Shown here in pieces: positions 34,920 to 43,407 of a stretch of 64,000 nucleotides of DNA; position 1 is the first letter of the stretch, and each line of letters starts with the position of its first letter. Position numbers and translations under genes: made by a program. Under the pieces are notes generated by a model. That model was not told the origin of the DNA and ran no database searches. It saw nothing but the letters and a program-made list of their open reading frames with translations. The DNA is taken from contig CAKQEA010000007.1 in assembly GCA_934229785.1 (NCBI GenBank), positions 23,653 to 87,652 on the forward strand. The letters run 5' to 3'. Source of the stretch: an uncultured Anaeroplasmataceae bacterium (GTDB taxonomy: Bacteria > Bacillota_I > Bacilli_A > Acholeplasmatales > Anaeroplasmataceae).

Positions 34920-35756
34920 ATGAAATTAGACGTAAGATATGCGAATCACCCAGATGATTCAAAAAAATATGATACTGAAGAATTAAGAAAGCATTATTTA
35001 ATTTCTACAGTATTTGAAGCTGATGAAATTGTATTTACATATTCTCATCAGGATCGTATGATTGCTGGTGGTGTTATGCCAGTAAATAAGGCAGTTGTTC
35101 TTGATTCTGCAGATGAACTTCGTGCTGATTATTTCTTACAACGCCGTGAAATGGGTTTCATTAATGTTGGCGGTAAGGGTAAGGTTACTCTTGATGGTAA
35201 GGTTTATGAAATCCTTCCAAAAGATGGAATGTATATTGGTATGGGTACGAAGGAGATTATTTTCGAATCTGAAGATAAAAATAATCCAGCTAAGTTCTAT
35301 GTAAATTCATGTCCAGCTCATAAGACATATCCAACTGTATATATTAATTATGAGAAGGCTAATCATAAGCCTATGGGTGATGAAGCACATATGAATAAGC
35401 GTGTTATCAATCAATATATTCATAAAGATGTTTGTGAATCATGTCAGCTTGCAATGGGAATGACTGAGCTTGCAGTTGGTTCTTGTTGGAATACAATGCC
35501 ATGTCATACTCATGAAAGAAGAATGGAAGTTTATTTCTATTTTAATTTCCCAGAGACTGAAAGAATATTCCACATTATGGGTAGACCTGATGAAACAAGA
35601 CACATTATTATGGCCCCAGAGCAAGCAGTAATTTCACCTTCATGGTCAATTCACTGTGCTGCTGCAACAATGAATTATACATTCATTTGGGGTATGTGTG
35701 GAGAAAATCAGGATTATGATGATCAAGATTTTTTCAAAACAGCTGATTTAAAATAA
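34920..35756 (+). CDS. kduI: 5-dehydro-4-deoxy-D-glucuronate isomerase KduI
   Basis: This zinc cupin converts 5-keto-4-deoxyuronate to 2,5-diketo-3-deoxygluconate during breakdown of pectin and glycosaminoglycan oligomers. It has 278 residues, the usual size. Metal-ligand segments are MPCHTHERRMEVYFYF (His, His, Glu) and a later histidine in SPSWSIHCAAATMNYTF. The N-terminus MKLDVRYANHPDD matches the family. AGGAG at 34909-34913 sets ATG 34920. It directly precedes kduD, the next enzyme in the pathway. Confidence 0.95.
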   Translation: MKLDVRYANHPDDSKKYDTEELRKHYLISTVFEADEIVFTYSHQDRMIAGGVMPVNKAVVLDSADELRADYFLQRREMGFINVGGKGKVTLDGKVYEILPKDGMYIGMGTKEIIFESEDKNNPAKFYVNSCPAHKTYPTVYINYEKANHKPMGDEAHMNKRVINQYIHKDVCESCQLAMGMTELAVGSCWNTMPCHTHERRMEVYFYFNFPETERIFHIMGRPDETRHIIMAPEQAVISPSWSIHCAAATMNYTFIWGMCGENQDYDDQDFFKTADLK

Positions 35757-35774
35757 TATAGGAGGAAAATTATA

Positions 35775-36575
35775 ATGAAAATGTCAGATTTTAGACTAGA
35801 TGGCAAAGTAGCATTAGTTACTGGTGCATCTTATGGTATCGGCTTTAACATTGCAAAGGGCTTTGCTGAAGCAGGTGCAACAATCGTTTTCAACGATATT
35901 AACCAAGACTTAGTTAATAAAGGTCTTGCAGCTTACAAGGAAGCTGGTATTGAAGCTCATGGTTATGTTTGTGATGTAACTAATGAGGATGCAGTAAATG
36001 CAATGGTAGCACAAATTGAAAAGGAAGTTGGCGTTATTGATATTCTTGTTAACAATGCAGGTATTATTAAGAGAATTCCTATGTGCGAAATGACTGCTGC
36101 ACAATTCCGTCAGGTTATTGATATTGACTTAAACGGACCATTCATTGTTTCTAAGGCTGTAATTCCTTCAATGATTAAGAAGGGTCATGGAAAGATTATT
36201 AACATTTGTTCTATGATGAGCGAATTAGGACGTGAAACTGTTTCTGCATATGCAGCTGCTAAGGGTGGATTAAAAATGTTAACTCGTAACATTTGTTCTG
36301 AATATGGTGAATACAATATTCAGTGTAATGGTATCGGACCTGGTTACATTGCTACACCTCAAACTGCTCCACTTCGTGAGCGTCAACCAGATGGATCACG
36401 TCATCCATTTGATTCATTCATCATCGCAAAGACTCCAGCTGGTCGTTGGTTACAACCAGAAGAATTAGCTGGACCAGCAGTATTCTTAGCATCTGATGCT
36501 TCTAATGCTGTAAATGGACATATTTTATATGTTGATGGTGGTATTTTAGCTTATATTGGTAAGCAACCTAAGTAA
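35775..36575 (+). CDS. kduD: 2-deoxy-D-gluconate 3-dehydrogenase / gluconate 5-dehydrogenase (KduD-like SDR)
   Basis: A short-chain dehydrogenase of 266 residues. The Rossmann loop is GKVALVTGASYGIG, the structural motif is NNAG, and the catalytic set is Ser in NICSMMS, Tyr-x-x-x-Lys in YAAAKGG. It reduces 2,5-diketo-3-deoxygluconate to KDG, which feeds the KdgK and aldolase genes upstream. Annotation as gluconate 5-dehydrogenase is the alternative, because the two families are close. It has a strong AGGAGG site, and a terminator follows. The operon lacks a lyase and transporter, so polymer cleavage and uptake must be encoded elsewhere. Confidence 0.9.
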   Translation: MKMSDFRLDGKVALVTGASYGIGFNIAKGFAEAGATIVFNDINQDLVNKGLAAYKEAGIEAHGYVCDVTNEDAVNAMVAQIEKEVGVIDILVNNAGIIKRIPMCEMTAAQFRQVIDIDLNGPFIVSKAVIPSMIKKGHGKIINICSMMSELGRETVSAYAAAKGGLKMLTRNICSEYGEYNIQCNGIGPGYIATPQTAPLRERQPDGSRHPFDSFIIAKTPAGRWLQPEELAGPAVFLASDASNAVNGHILYVDGGILAYIGKQPK

Positions 36576-36584
36576 TAAAAATTA

Positions 36585-36628
36585 AAAACGCAGTTATGTA
36601 GTCTTTTGGCTATAAATTGCGTTTTTTT
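36585..36628 (+). terminator. Terminator of the uronate operon
   Basis: AAAACGCA (36585-36592) pairs with TGCGTTTT (36618-36625), with further imperfect pairing inside, then a T run. Confidence 0.82.
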
Positions 36629-36724
36629 TATTTGTTGAAATTGTCGTGACCTAATATATTTAAAAGCTTGAAATATGACAAATAAGGTATTTGTAAATAC
36701 TAATATATATAATACACATTAGGA

Positions 36725-36742
36725 CAAGAATAATTATTCTTG
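36725..36742 (-). repeat. 18-bp perfect palindrome at the 3' end of a membrane protein gene
   Basis: CAAGAATAATTATTCTTG overlaps the stop codon of the minus-strand gene. It could act as a weak terminator hairpin, but it lacks a clear U tract. Confidence 0.45.
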
Positions 36743-37312
36743 TTTCTCACGCCTTGAAATGAAAATTGAAAGTGTTGAGAAAATCCCCTTAACAATAAAT
36801 ACAATACCAAATATAATTAAGTGGTTATAAACACTATCTCCTTTATTTAATAATAAAGATACTGCAAAAAATATTTCAATAATAATTTTTAAGCTTAATA
36901 TTATCTTATTTTTTCTACTTTTATCATCTTTTTCTTCAAATAATTCTAAAATTGCTTCAATCACATTAAATATAGATGAAATTGCCATAATATAGGCAAT
37001 AATATTTAAAAAATTAGTATTTACAAAAAAATATAATATTAAAAATATAACAAGAAGAACTATATTAAAAATAACTAAGGCAATGTAAATCTTTCTTTTA
37101 TATTTCCAAAATAGGAATAAATTTAACAATATAGTCTGAATGAAAAATACTAGTAAAAAATATTCTATATAGTTTATGATATGTTCTTTAAAGGTTAGTA
37201 AAAATATTCCAGCTATTATAACTAATATAGATAAAATTATGCTTGAATATATTATTGTTTTTGCTTGTTTTTTCACTTTAGTATGTATTTCAAGTATTTT
37301 CATCTTAGTCAC
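36734..37312 (-). CDS. Six-TM membrane protein, DUF308/HdeD-like
   Basis: A 192-residue hydrophobic protein with six helices arranged as three pairs, similar in layout to the DUF308/HdeD family. A basic N-terminus (KVKKQAKTII) is followed by alternating helices with short charged loops, including ELFEEKDDKSRKNK. There is no enzyme motif. It is isolated, transcribed against the uronate operon, and flanked upstream by a decayed gene. Function unknown; the family call is by topology only. Confidence 0.6.
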   Translation of the reverse strand: MTKMKILEIHTKVKKQAKTIIYSSIILSILVIIAGIFLLTFKEHIINYIEYFLLVFFIQTILLNLFLFWKYKRKIYIALVIFNIVLLVIFLILYFFVNTNFLNIIAYIMAISSIFNVIEAILELFEEKDDKSRKNKIILSLKIIIEIFFAVSLLLNKGDSVYNHLIIFGIVFIVKGIFSTLSIFISRREKQE

Positions 37313-37424
37313 CTATAATTATTATAACGGAAAATTATTTATGATTCTAGAATAAATATTTTGTATAAAAAGTTAATTTTATGTTATCGCGATTAAGAAA
37401 ATATAAATTTTGGAGTGTTCTTAG

Positions 37425-37886
37425 ATGGATATATTTTAGACAAAGAATTTTTCCATAGCTTTATAGCTATGATATTTATGATGAGAATAATATGATTTTT
37501 ATTGTTTAATGAGAAATAACCCTTTGGACATTGTTTAAGGATATATTATTTTGATAAAAAAGGTTGATTGTGTTAAAGAAAGAATATTATCAATACTTCC
37601 TAGATTTGACCTATATAGTGCAAATAAGTATTTAGGTTTGGTCAGGAAAGAATTTAATTTTTTTCAAATTATTATATTATTGATTTTTGCAAGTGGCATA
37701 TTAATGGTGATTATCTTGGGTGGGATTATGAAAAAAACTATAGGATATAATATGATTGCTAGAATATCAAAGGAATTATTTCATATGTCAGATTTGTATG
37801 TTATAGATGTCAAATATCCATCTGATATTTTAAATGCATTAATGCTTGTATTAGCAATTGATGCTGAAAAATGTTTAAAAAATTAA
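37425..37886 (+). pseudogene. Decayed LURP-one-related (YxjI/LOR) protein gene
   Basis: Fragments in different frames join into one LURP-one-related domain. The start reads YFRQRIFP, then SYDIYDENNMIFIV before a stop. KERILSILPRFDLYS and GLVRKEFNFF follow in the frame from 37551. Near 37675 a third frame gives NYYIIDFCKWHINGDYLGWDYEKNYRI. Then the earlier frame resumes with ARISKELFHMSDLYVIDVKY and LNALMLVLAIDAEKC to the stop at 37886. At least three frame changes are needed, so the gene is dead. The 111-codon frame from TTG 37551 would give an artificial hydrophobic centre. A ribosome-like GGAG lies before ATG 37425. Confidence 0.72.
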
Positions 37887-37895
37887 ATGAGGTTA

Positions 37896-37925
37896 AAAAA
37901 ACGAAAGTATAGTGCTTTCGTTTTT
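37896..37925. terminator. Bidirectional terminator downstream of nrdG
   Basis: AAAAACGAAAG (37896-37907 region) pairs with CTTTCGTTTTT (37915-37925) around a seven-base loop. It serves the minus-strand nrdDG and closes the decayed plus-strand gene. Confidence 0.85.
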
Positions 37926-38456
37926 CTAGTTATTTAGTTCTGATAATATAATTTTATTTGAATCAAGGGTTTGTTTAACATTAATTATTCTTTGATTAGA
38001 GGAACCTCTAAAATTAAGAGTTATTTTATATAAGTCAATTTTAAAGGGTCCATCTACTAATATATCTGTATTTTCTAATATTTCCTTCGTATATATAGTA
38101 TGAGCTTTACCATCATATGGTAAAATATCTTTATCTAATATATAACCTGAATATATCCATAATGATTTAGTTGGATAAATTTCTTTAAATTTTTTTATAA
38201 GAAGGAGAACATCCTTTTGGTTTTCCGGTTCAAATGGTTCACCACCTAAAATGGTTAGTCCTTCAATATATTGAGGCTTTAAAGTATCAAGTATATATTT
38301 TATAGTTTCTAAGTTAAAGCACTCACCATAATTAAAGTCCCAGGTATCTTTGTTAAAACAACCCGGGCAGTGATTTCTACAGCCTGAGACAAATAGAGAT
38401 GTTCTTACACCTACGCCATTAGCGATATCGTTTGTTTTTATTGTTGCGTAATTCAT
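37926..38456 (-). CDS. nrdG: Anaerobic ribonucleotide reductase-activating protein NrdG
   Basis: A radical-SAM activase of 176 residues that makes the glycyl radical on NrdD. The cluster motif is CRNHCPGC (Cys26, Cys30, Cys33), followed by FNKDTWDF, and LTILGGEPFEPEN is the GGE region. It overlaps the nrdD stop by one base, so the two are coupled. Size and N-terminus (MNYATIKTNDIANG) are typical. Confidence 0.95.
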   Translation of the reverse strand: MNYATIKTNDIANGVGVRTSLFVSGCRNHCPGCFNKDTWDFNYGECFNLETIKYILDTLKPQYIEGLTILGGEPFEPENQKDVLLLIKKFKEIYPTKSLWIYSGYILDKDILPYDGKAHTIYTKEILENTDILVDGPFKIDLYKITLNFRGSSNQRIINVKQTLDSNKIILSELNN

Positions 38457-40651
38457 TATAAATGTAGCTTTCTGTCTTTAATCTCTTGAGTTCTACCTTG
38501 ATTCCAAAATTGTGTTCCAATATAGCCACAGGTACGTCTAGCAACATTTAATTTTGTTTGATCACGATTTTTGCAATTTGGACATTCCCAAACTAGCTTA
38601 TCATTCTTATCTGTTACAATTTTTATTTCACCGGTATAACCACATACTTGGCAGTAATCACTTTTTGTATTTAATTCAGCATACATTATATTATCGTAGA
38701 TAAATTGTAATACAGATACAACTGCAGGTATATTATTTTGCATATTTGGTACTTCAATGTAGGAAATAGCGCCACCAGGTGATAGCCTTTGGAATTTTGA
38801 TTCTAATGCCAATTTGCTGAATGCATCAATGTCCTCTGTTACATGGACATGATAAGAATTAGTTACATAATTTTTATCGGTAATTCCAGGAATAATTCCA
38901 AATCTATTTTGAAGGCATTTTGAAAATTTATAGGTTGTTGATTCAAGTGGTGTGCCATATAATGAATAATCAATGTTTTCAGCATTTTTCCATTTTGTAG
39001 TATATTCATTAAGCTTTTGCATTATTTCAAGGCCTAGCTTTTCTCCTTCACTATCGGTTAGCTTATGTCCATTAAGAGCAAGTACAGTTTCCCATAATCC
39101 TGCATATCCTAAAGAAATAGTTGAATAACCACCATATAAAAGCTTATCAATTTTTTCACCCTTTTTTAATCTTGCCAAAGCACCATATTGCCATAGGATT
39201 GGTGCAACATCAGATGGTGTTCCTAATAGTCTTTTATGTCTTGCTTGAAGTGCACTGTGACATAATTCTAGTCTTTGATCTAAAATCTTCCAAAATGATT
39301 TCATGTCCTTATTATGTACATCGCCTAAAGCAGATAAGGCTACGTCAATTAAATTAATTGTTACAACACCTTGGTTAAATCTGCCATAATATTTTGGATT
39401 ACCTAGTTTATCAACATAAGGAGTTAAGAAGCTTCTACAGCCCATACATGTATAGCAATGACCAACTCCATTTTTGTCTATTTTGGTTTCAAGCATAACT
39501 TTTTCTGAAATATAGTCTGGAACCATTCTTTTAGCTGTGCATTTAGCCGCAAGCTCTGTTAAATAGAAGTATTTGTTGTTGATTGTAATATTGTCATCCT
39601 CTAATACGTAGATAAGTTTAGGGAAAGCAGGAGTAATCCAAACCCCCTGTTCATTTTTAACACCTTGAATTCTTTCTTTTAATGTTTCTTCAATCATTAT
39701 AGCTAAATCAGCTTTTTCTCTTTCGTTTTTAGCTTCATTTAAATACATAAATACTGTAACAAATGGTGCTTGGCCATTAGTTGTCATTAAGGTTACAACT
39801 TGATATTGAATTGTTTGAATTCCTTTTGTTATTTCACGTCTTAATCTTTTTTCAGTTATAATATTAAGCTTTTCTTCATCAATATCAATATCTGCAAGCT
39901 TGAATTCATCAATAATTTCTTTTTTAATCTTTTGTCTTGAAATATCAACAAATGGTACTAAATGAGCAAGTGAAATAGATTGTCCACCATACTGACTTGA
40001 TGCAACCTGGGCAATTATTTGAGTTGCAATATTACAGGCAGTAGAAAATGAATGTGGCTTTTCGATCAATGTGCCAGAAATAACAGTACCATTGTTTAAC
40101 ATATCCTCTAAATTAATTAAATCACAATTATGCATATGCTGAGCGAAATAATCTGCATCATGAAAATGAATTAATCCTTTTTCATGAGCATCTGAAATCT
40201 CAGCATCAAGAAGAAATCTTTTTGTTATATCCTTTGATACTTCACCAGCCATATAATCACGTTGAACAGAATTAACAGTTGGATTTTTATTAGAGTTTTC
40301 TTGTTTTACTTCCTCATTTTGACCCTCAATTAAGGTAAGAATATGCTCATCAGTTGTATTAGATCTTCTAATTAGTTCATGCTTATATCTATATGTTATA
40401 TAGTTTTTAGCAACTTGATAGTCGTTTTCCCTCATTATATTTTCTTCAACGAAATCCTGAATTTCTTCAACACTTACAGCTCTACCTAAAGCATTACATT
40501 TATTAACAACGTTCATAACTATGTTATTAATTTGATTTGTTGATAATCTATACTTTATGTCATCAACAGATTCATTTGCCTTAGTTATTGCCTTTAATAT
40601 TTTTTCCTCATCAAAGATAACCTCTTTGCCACTTCTTTTAATTACATTCAT
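38456..40651 (-). CDS. nrdD: Anaerobic ribonucleoside-triphosphate reductase NrdD
   Basis: A class III reductase making dNTPs with formate as reductant under anaerobiosis. It has 731 residues. An N-terminal ATP-cone (about 1-95, VIKRSGKEVIFDEEKI) gives allosteric control. The C-terminal zinc site is CQVCGY with CPNC, and the radical loop RRTCGYIG holds Gly709. Formate could come from the pyruvate formate-lyase encoded in this window. It is divergent from a Crp/Fnr-type regulator. No aerobic reductase was seen in this window. Confidence 0.97.
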   Translation of the reverse strand: MNVIKRSGKEVIFDEEKILKAITKANESVDDIKYRLSTNQINNIVMNVVNKCNALGRAVSVEEIQDFVEENIMRENDYQVAKNYITYRYKHELIRRSNTTDEHILTLIEGQNEEVKQENSNKNPTVNSVQRDYMAGEVSKDITKRFLLDAEISDAHEKGLIHFHDADYFAQHMHNCDLINLEDMLNNGTVISGTLIEKPHSFSTACNIATQIIAQVASSQYGGQSISLAHLVPFVDISRQKIKKEIIDEFKLADIDIDEEKLNIITEKRLRREITKGIQTIQYQVVTLMTTNGQAPFVTVFMYLNEAKNEREKADLAIMIEETLKERIQGVKNEQGVWITPAFPKLIYVLEDDNITINNKYFYLTELAAKCTAKRMVPDYISEKVMLETKIDKNGVGHCYTCMGCRSFLTPYVDKLGNPKYYGRFNQGVVTINLIDVALSALGDVHNKDMKSFWKILDQRLELCHSALQARHKRLLGTPSDVAPILWQYGALARLKKGEKIDKLLYGGYSTISLGYAGLWETVLALNGHKLTDSEGEKLGLEIMQKLNEYTTKWKNAENIDYSLYGTPLESTTYKFSKCLQNRFGIIPGITDKNYVTNSYHVHVTEDIDAFSKLALESKFQRLSPGGAISYIEVPNMQNNIPAVVSVLQFIYDNIMYAELNTKSDYCQVCGYTGEIKIVTDKNDKLVWECPNCKNRDQTKLNVARRTCGYIGTQFWNQGRTQEIKDRKLHL

Positions 40652-40715
40652 AAAAAAATCCCCCTAAAATACCATTTTAAATAATTGATGCTCGAATCGA
40701 ATTTAATATATAAAT

Positions 40716-40774
40716 TTGAAAATCTAGATATATTATAGTATAATAAAAAATAGAAAGGATGTTGGAATTCCAAC
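40716..40774 (+). promoter_or_regulatory. Promoter and palindrome of the Crp/Fnr-type regulator
   Basis: TTGAAA (40716-40721) and TATAAT (40739-40744) are 17 bases apart, so transcription should start near 40751. A perfect 12-bp palindrome TTGGAATTCCAA lies at 40763-40774, about 12-24 bases into the transcript, where it could serve autoregulation. This also affects start choice: ATG 40759 would leave almost no leader. Confidence 0.7.
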
Positions 40775-40788
40775 GGACAAGTGTAAAA

Positions 40789-41454
40789 ATGAGAAATTTT
40801 AAAAATTTAAAAAAGTCAAAATATTTTAAAGAGTTAGATGACCAAAACCTATTAGCTTTTATGAGATGTGTAAATGTTCAAATCAAAGATTTTTACAAGG
40901 ATGAAACAATTGTTTCTGATGGAGATTCAACTGAATTAATTTATATAATATTTAGTGGTAAGGCAAGAAGCTATACACTTGATATTAATGGAAATAGATA
41001 TATTAATTCTGATTATGGAAAGGATTCGATATTTGGAATTGATTATCAAATGGCAAGAGGGAAGGTATACCATGAATACCTTAAGGCCTTAGATGATACA
41101 ACTGTTATTGTTTGTAATGCATTTAGATTTTTAAATCCATGCCAAAATAGATGTAAAAGACATATTGATTCATTAAGATGTACAATAGAAGAATTAGGTA
41201 AAGAAATAATAGATTCAAAAAAAAGAATGAACTTTATGTGTAAAAATAAAACAAGAGAAAAGGTTATGAGTTATTTGCATACAATAAAAGCCCAAACTAA
41301 AAAAGAGTATTTTTCTATTCCTCATAATCGTCAAGAGCTTGCCGATTATTTAGGACTTGAGCGTACTGCTCTATCAGCTGAATTATCTAAAATGAAAAAA
41401 GAAGGCTTAATCGATTTTGATAAAAATTATTTCAAAATCTTGAAAAATAATTAA
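40789..41454 (+). CDS. Crp/Fnr-family transcriptional regulator
   Basis: A regulator of 221 residues (231 if ATG 40759 is used). The N-terminal cyclic-nucleotide-like beta barrel contains YIIFSGKARSYTLD. The C-terminal winged helix is HNRQELADYLGLERTALSAELSKMKKEGLID. Four cysteines cluster in the central linker (NPCQNRC, SLRC and MNFMC), which might bind an iron-sulphur centre or act as a redox switch. The cAMP-binding arginine-serine motif is absent. Divergence from nrdDG suggests control of anaerobic functions. ATG 40789 is chosen because ATG 40759 sits directly on the AAAGG and too near the expected transcript start. The choice is uncertain. Confidence 0.82.
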   Translation: MRNFKNLKKSKYFKELDDQNLLAFMRCVNVQIKDFYKDETIVSDGDSTELIYIIFSGKARSYTLDINGNRYINSDYGKDSIFGIDYQMARGKVYHEYLKALDDTTVIVCNAFRFLNPCQNRCKRHIDSLRCTIEELGKEIIDSKKRMNFMCKNKTREKVMSYLHTIKAQTKKEYFSIPHNRQELADYLGLERTALSAELSKMKKEGLIDFDKNYFKILKNN

Positions 41455-41666
41455 ATTTTTATTTATTAGGAAACTATAATCTTTGATTAAAATGTCTAAC
41501 ATAACCACAAAAGTCCTAGATGAGGTATAATTTTTACCTAGGATAAAAATATTTAGTTATATGATGTAGAATATAAGTTTGATATTATTTTTATATACTT
41601 TATATGTAAGAATGTGATTTTGCCCAAGGCTATTATTTACTAGCTGTATTAATATATTATTTTAAA

Positions 41667-41692
41667 AAGCCATATCAAATGCGATATGGCTT
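41667..41692. terminator. Bidirectional terminator between regulator and glycosyltransferase
   Basis: AAGCCATATC (41667-41676) and GATATGGCTT (41683-41692) form a 10-bp stem flanked by A and T tracts on both sides. Confidence 0.82.
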
Positions 41693-41701
41693 AATTTTGT
41701 T

Positions 41702-43021
41702 TTATTTTTTTTCAATATCTTCAATTGTAGTTTGATCGTCATGAATTATAGGCTTCCAGGTTACACGTTTAAATATTGCAACAATTGTAACAGGAATAGA
41801 AATTAAATCAAACCAAGGCCAAGTAATTAAATATAGTAATTTATGAGGGAAACTACATTTTATTCTTTTTCTCTCCTTTATCATAATCAAAATGCCAATA
41901 CCAATTGAACCAACGTAAGCCCCTAAAAGAACTCCACCTAAATACTTTAAAAAGATTAAAAAATTATAAGTACCAGTTGTTGATAGTGAATATATCATAC
42001 CAAATATTTGTACAAATAAAGCTAGTAAAAATGAGATTAAATCATATGGAAATAGTTCAAAAAACATATCATAACTAGAAAAATGCCCAGTTTTTAAAAA
42101 GTTTAAAAACAACTTTGGTGAACGTCTAACAAATACGCTAAGTCCACCTCTACGCCAACGTAATCTTTGTTTTAAGGCGACCTTAATACTTGTTGGTTGT
42201 TCATCATAAATTTCTGCTGACTCACAATAGCCTATTTTTAAATTATTTGTTATTCCATCAGCTGAAAATTCCGCATCCTCTGTTAAAGATGTATAATGCC
42301 AGCCATCTTTTAAATGGATGGATTTTATACCATAGCCAGTACCAGTTACATTTGTTGAAACATTTAATCTTGAACGAGCTCTATTAGCAACAAGTGCCTT
42401 ACGATAGAAGTGAATACCATAACCTGCTGAAATAATATTTGTATCAAAATTTTTGATGTTTCTAAATGATGTTACAGCATCATATCCTTCAAAGAAGGCA
42501 TTGTTCATCTGCTCAATAAAATCACGCTTTAGAAGGTTATCAGCGTCAAAAACAAAATAATAGTCATTAGATAATATAGAATAATCGCGTTCGATATTAT
42601 TAAATAGAAACTCTAAAGCATATCCCTTTGAAATATGCTTATTGTCAAAGCGCTCATAAACTATTGCCCCTAAATCTCGACATATTTCAGCTGTTTTGTC
42701 GGTACAGTTATCAGCAACAACAAATATTTTTACAAGTTCAATTGGATATGTTTGTTTTTGGATACTTTTGATTAAATTGCCAATAACTTTTTCTTCATTC
42801 CTTGCTGAAATGACACAAGCATAACGCCTCTGCATCGGAGCTTCCTTATATTTTTTTGCCTTCATAAAGAATCCGATAAATGTATATAGTAATCTATATA
42901 AAAGTAAAAATGAAAAAATAAATATGATTATATTAGTAATTGAACGATATATTGCTTCAGCATTATTAAAATTAAAGGTATTATTCCACCATGTTGTTAT
43001 ATAATGTAATATTTCTTGCAT
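41702..43021 (-). CDS. Glycosyltransferase family 2, processive type, membrane-bound
   Basis: A membrane glycosyltransferase of about 439 residues. A TM helix near 30-48 precedes the GT-A domain, with ACVISARNEEKVIG at the nucleotide-sugar site, DADN as the metal DxD motif, TEDAEFS as the catalytic base region, and QRLRWRRGG, the QxxRW motif of processive enzymes (like BcsA/IcaA). Two or three C-terminal helices follow. It probably extends a surface polysaccharide; the sugar is unknown. ATG at 43021 is supported by AGGAG eight bases upstream; an in-frame GTG at 43051 lacks one. No other polysaccharide genes are nearby. Confidence 0.88.
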   Translation of the reverse strand: MQEILHYITTWWNNTFNFNNAEAIYRSITNIIIFIFSFLLLYRLLYTFIGFFMKAKKYKEAPMQRRYACVISARNEEKVIGNLIKSIQKQTYPIELVKIFVVADNCTDKTAEICRDLGAIVYERFDNKHISKGYALEFLFNNIERDYSILSNDYYFVFDADNLLKRDFIEQMNNAFFEGYDAVTSFRNIKNFDTNIISAGYGIHFYRKALVANRARSRLNVSTNVTGTGYGIKSIHLKDGWHYTSLTEDAEFSADGITNNLKIGYCESAEIYDEQPTSIKVALKQRLRWRRGGLSVFVRRSPKLFLNFLKTGHFSSYDMFFELFPYDLISFLLALFVQIFGMIYSLSTTGTYNFLIFLKYLGGVLLGAYVGSIGIGILIMIKERKRIKCSFPHKLLYLITWPWFDLISIPVTIVAIFKRVTWKPIIHDDQTTIEDIEKK

Positions 43022-43099
43022 AAAATATCTCCTAATAAAATTGACAGTCACTATTATAGCATAGGTGCTATTATATTTAAAGTTTCAAAGCTAAGAATA

Positions 43100-43372
43100 A
43101 AAGCTAAAACTTTTTCATTTTAGCTTTAAACATATTAATTATTTTAAATCCACTATTAACACAAATTATCTTACCATCAGTAAAATTATTACCATAAGAA
43201 GTTAAAAATAGACAATCCTAGAAATTTCTTATGGCCTACATCATAAACATTTTGGATAAAATTAAACACTTCAGCCTTTCTAACTTCGCTAGAAGAATCT
43301 ACAATTATTCATCCATTTCTTATTTTTTATAATAAATAGTAAATTAAATAATGAAGAACTTTAGTTTTGAAT
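43100..43372 (-). pseudogene. Probable remnant of a decayed coding region
   Basis: The 386-base gap between the glycosyltransferase and the dehydrogenase contains coding-like fragments on the minus strand. One frame reads IIVDSSSEVRKAEVFNFIQN and VYDVGHKKFLGLSIFNF; a second, one base off, goes on as YGNNFTDGKIICVNSGFKII and NMFKAKMKKF to a stop. An upstream third frame gives SSSLFNLLFIIKNKKWMNN. The pieces have normal amino-acid composition, suggesting a gene broken by several frameshifts. I do not recognise the family. Confidence 0.4.
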
Positions 43373-43407
43373 AGAAGATTTATCTATACTAGAAAAAAAG
43401 CAATAGC

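Noticed and set aside
37551-37886. A 111-codon frame starting at TTG that looks like a small membrane protein
   Set aside because: Its hydrophobic middle is out of frame relative to LURP-one fragments on both sides, so it is treated as part of a pseudogene.
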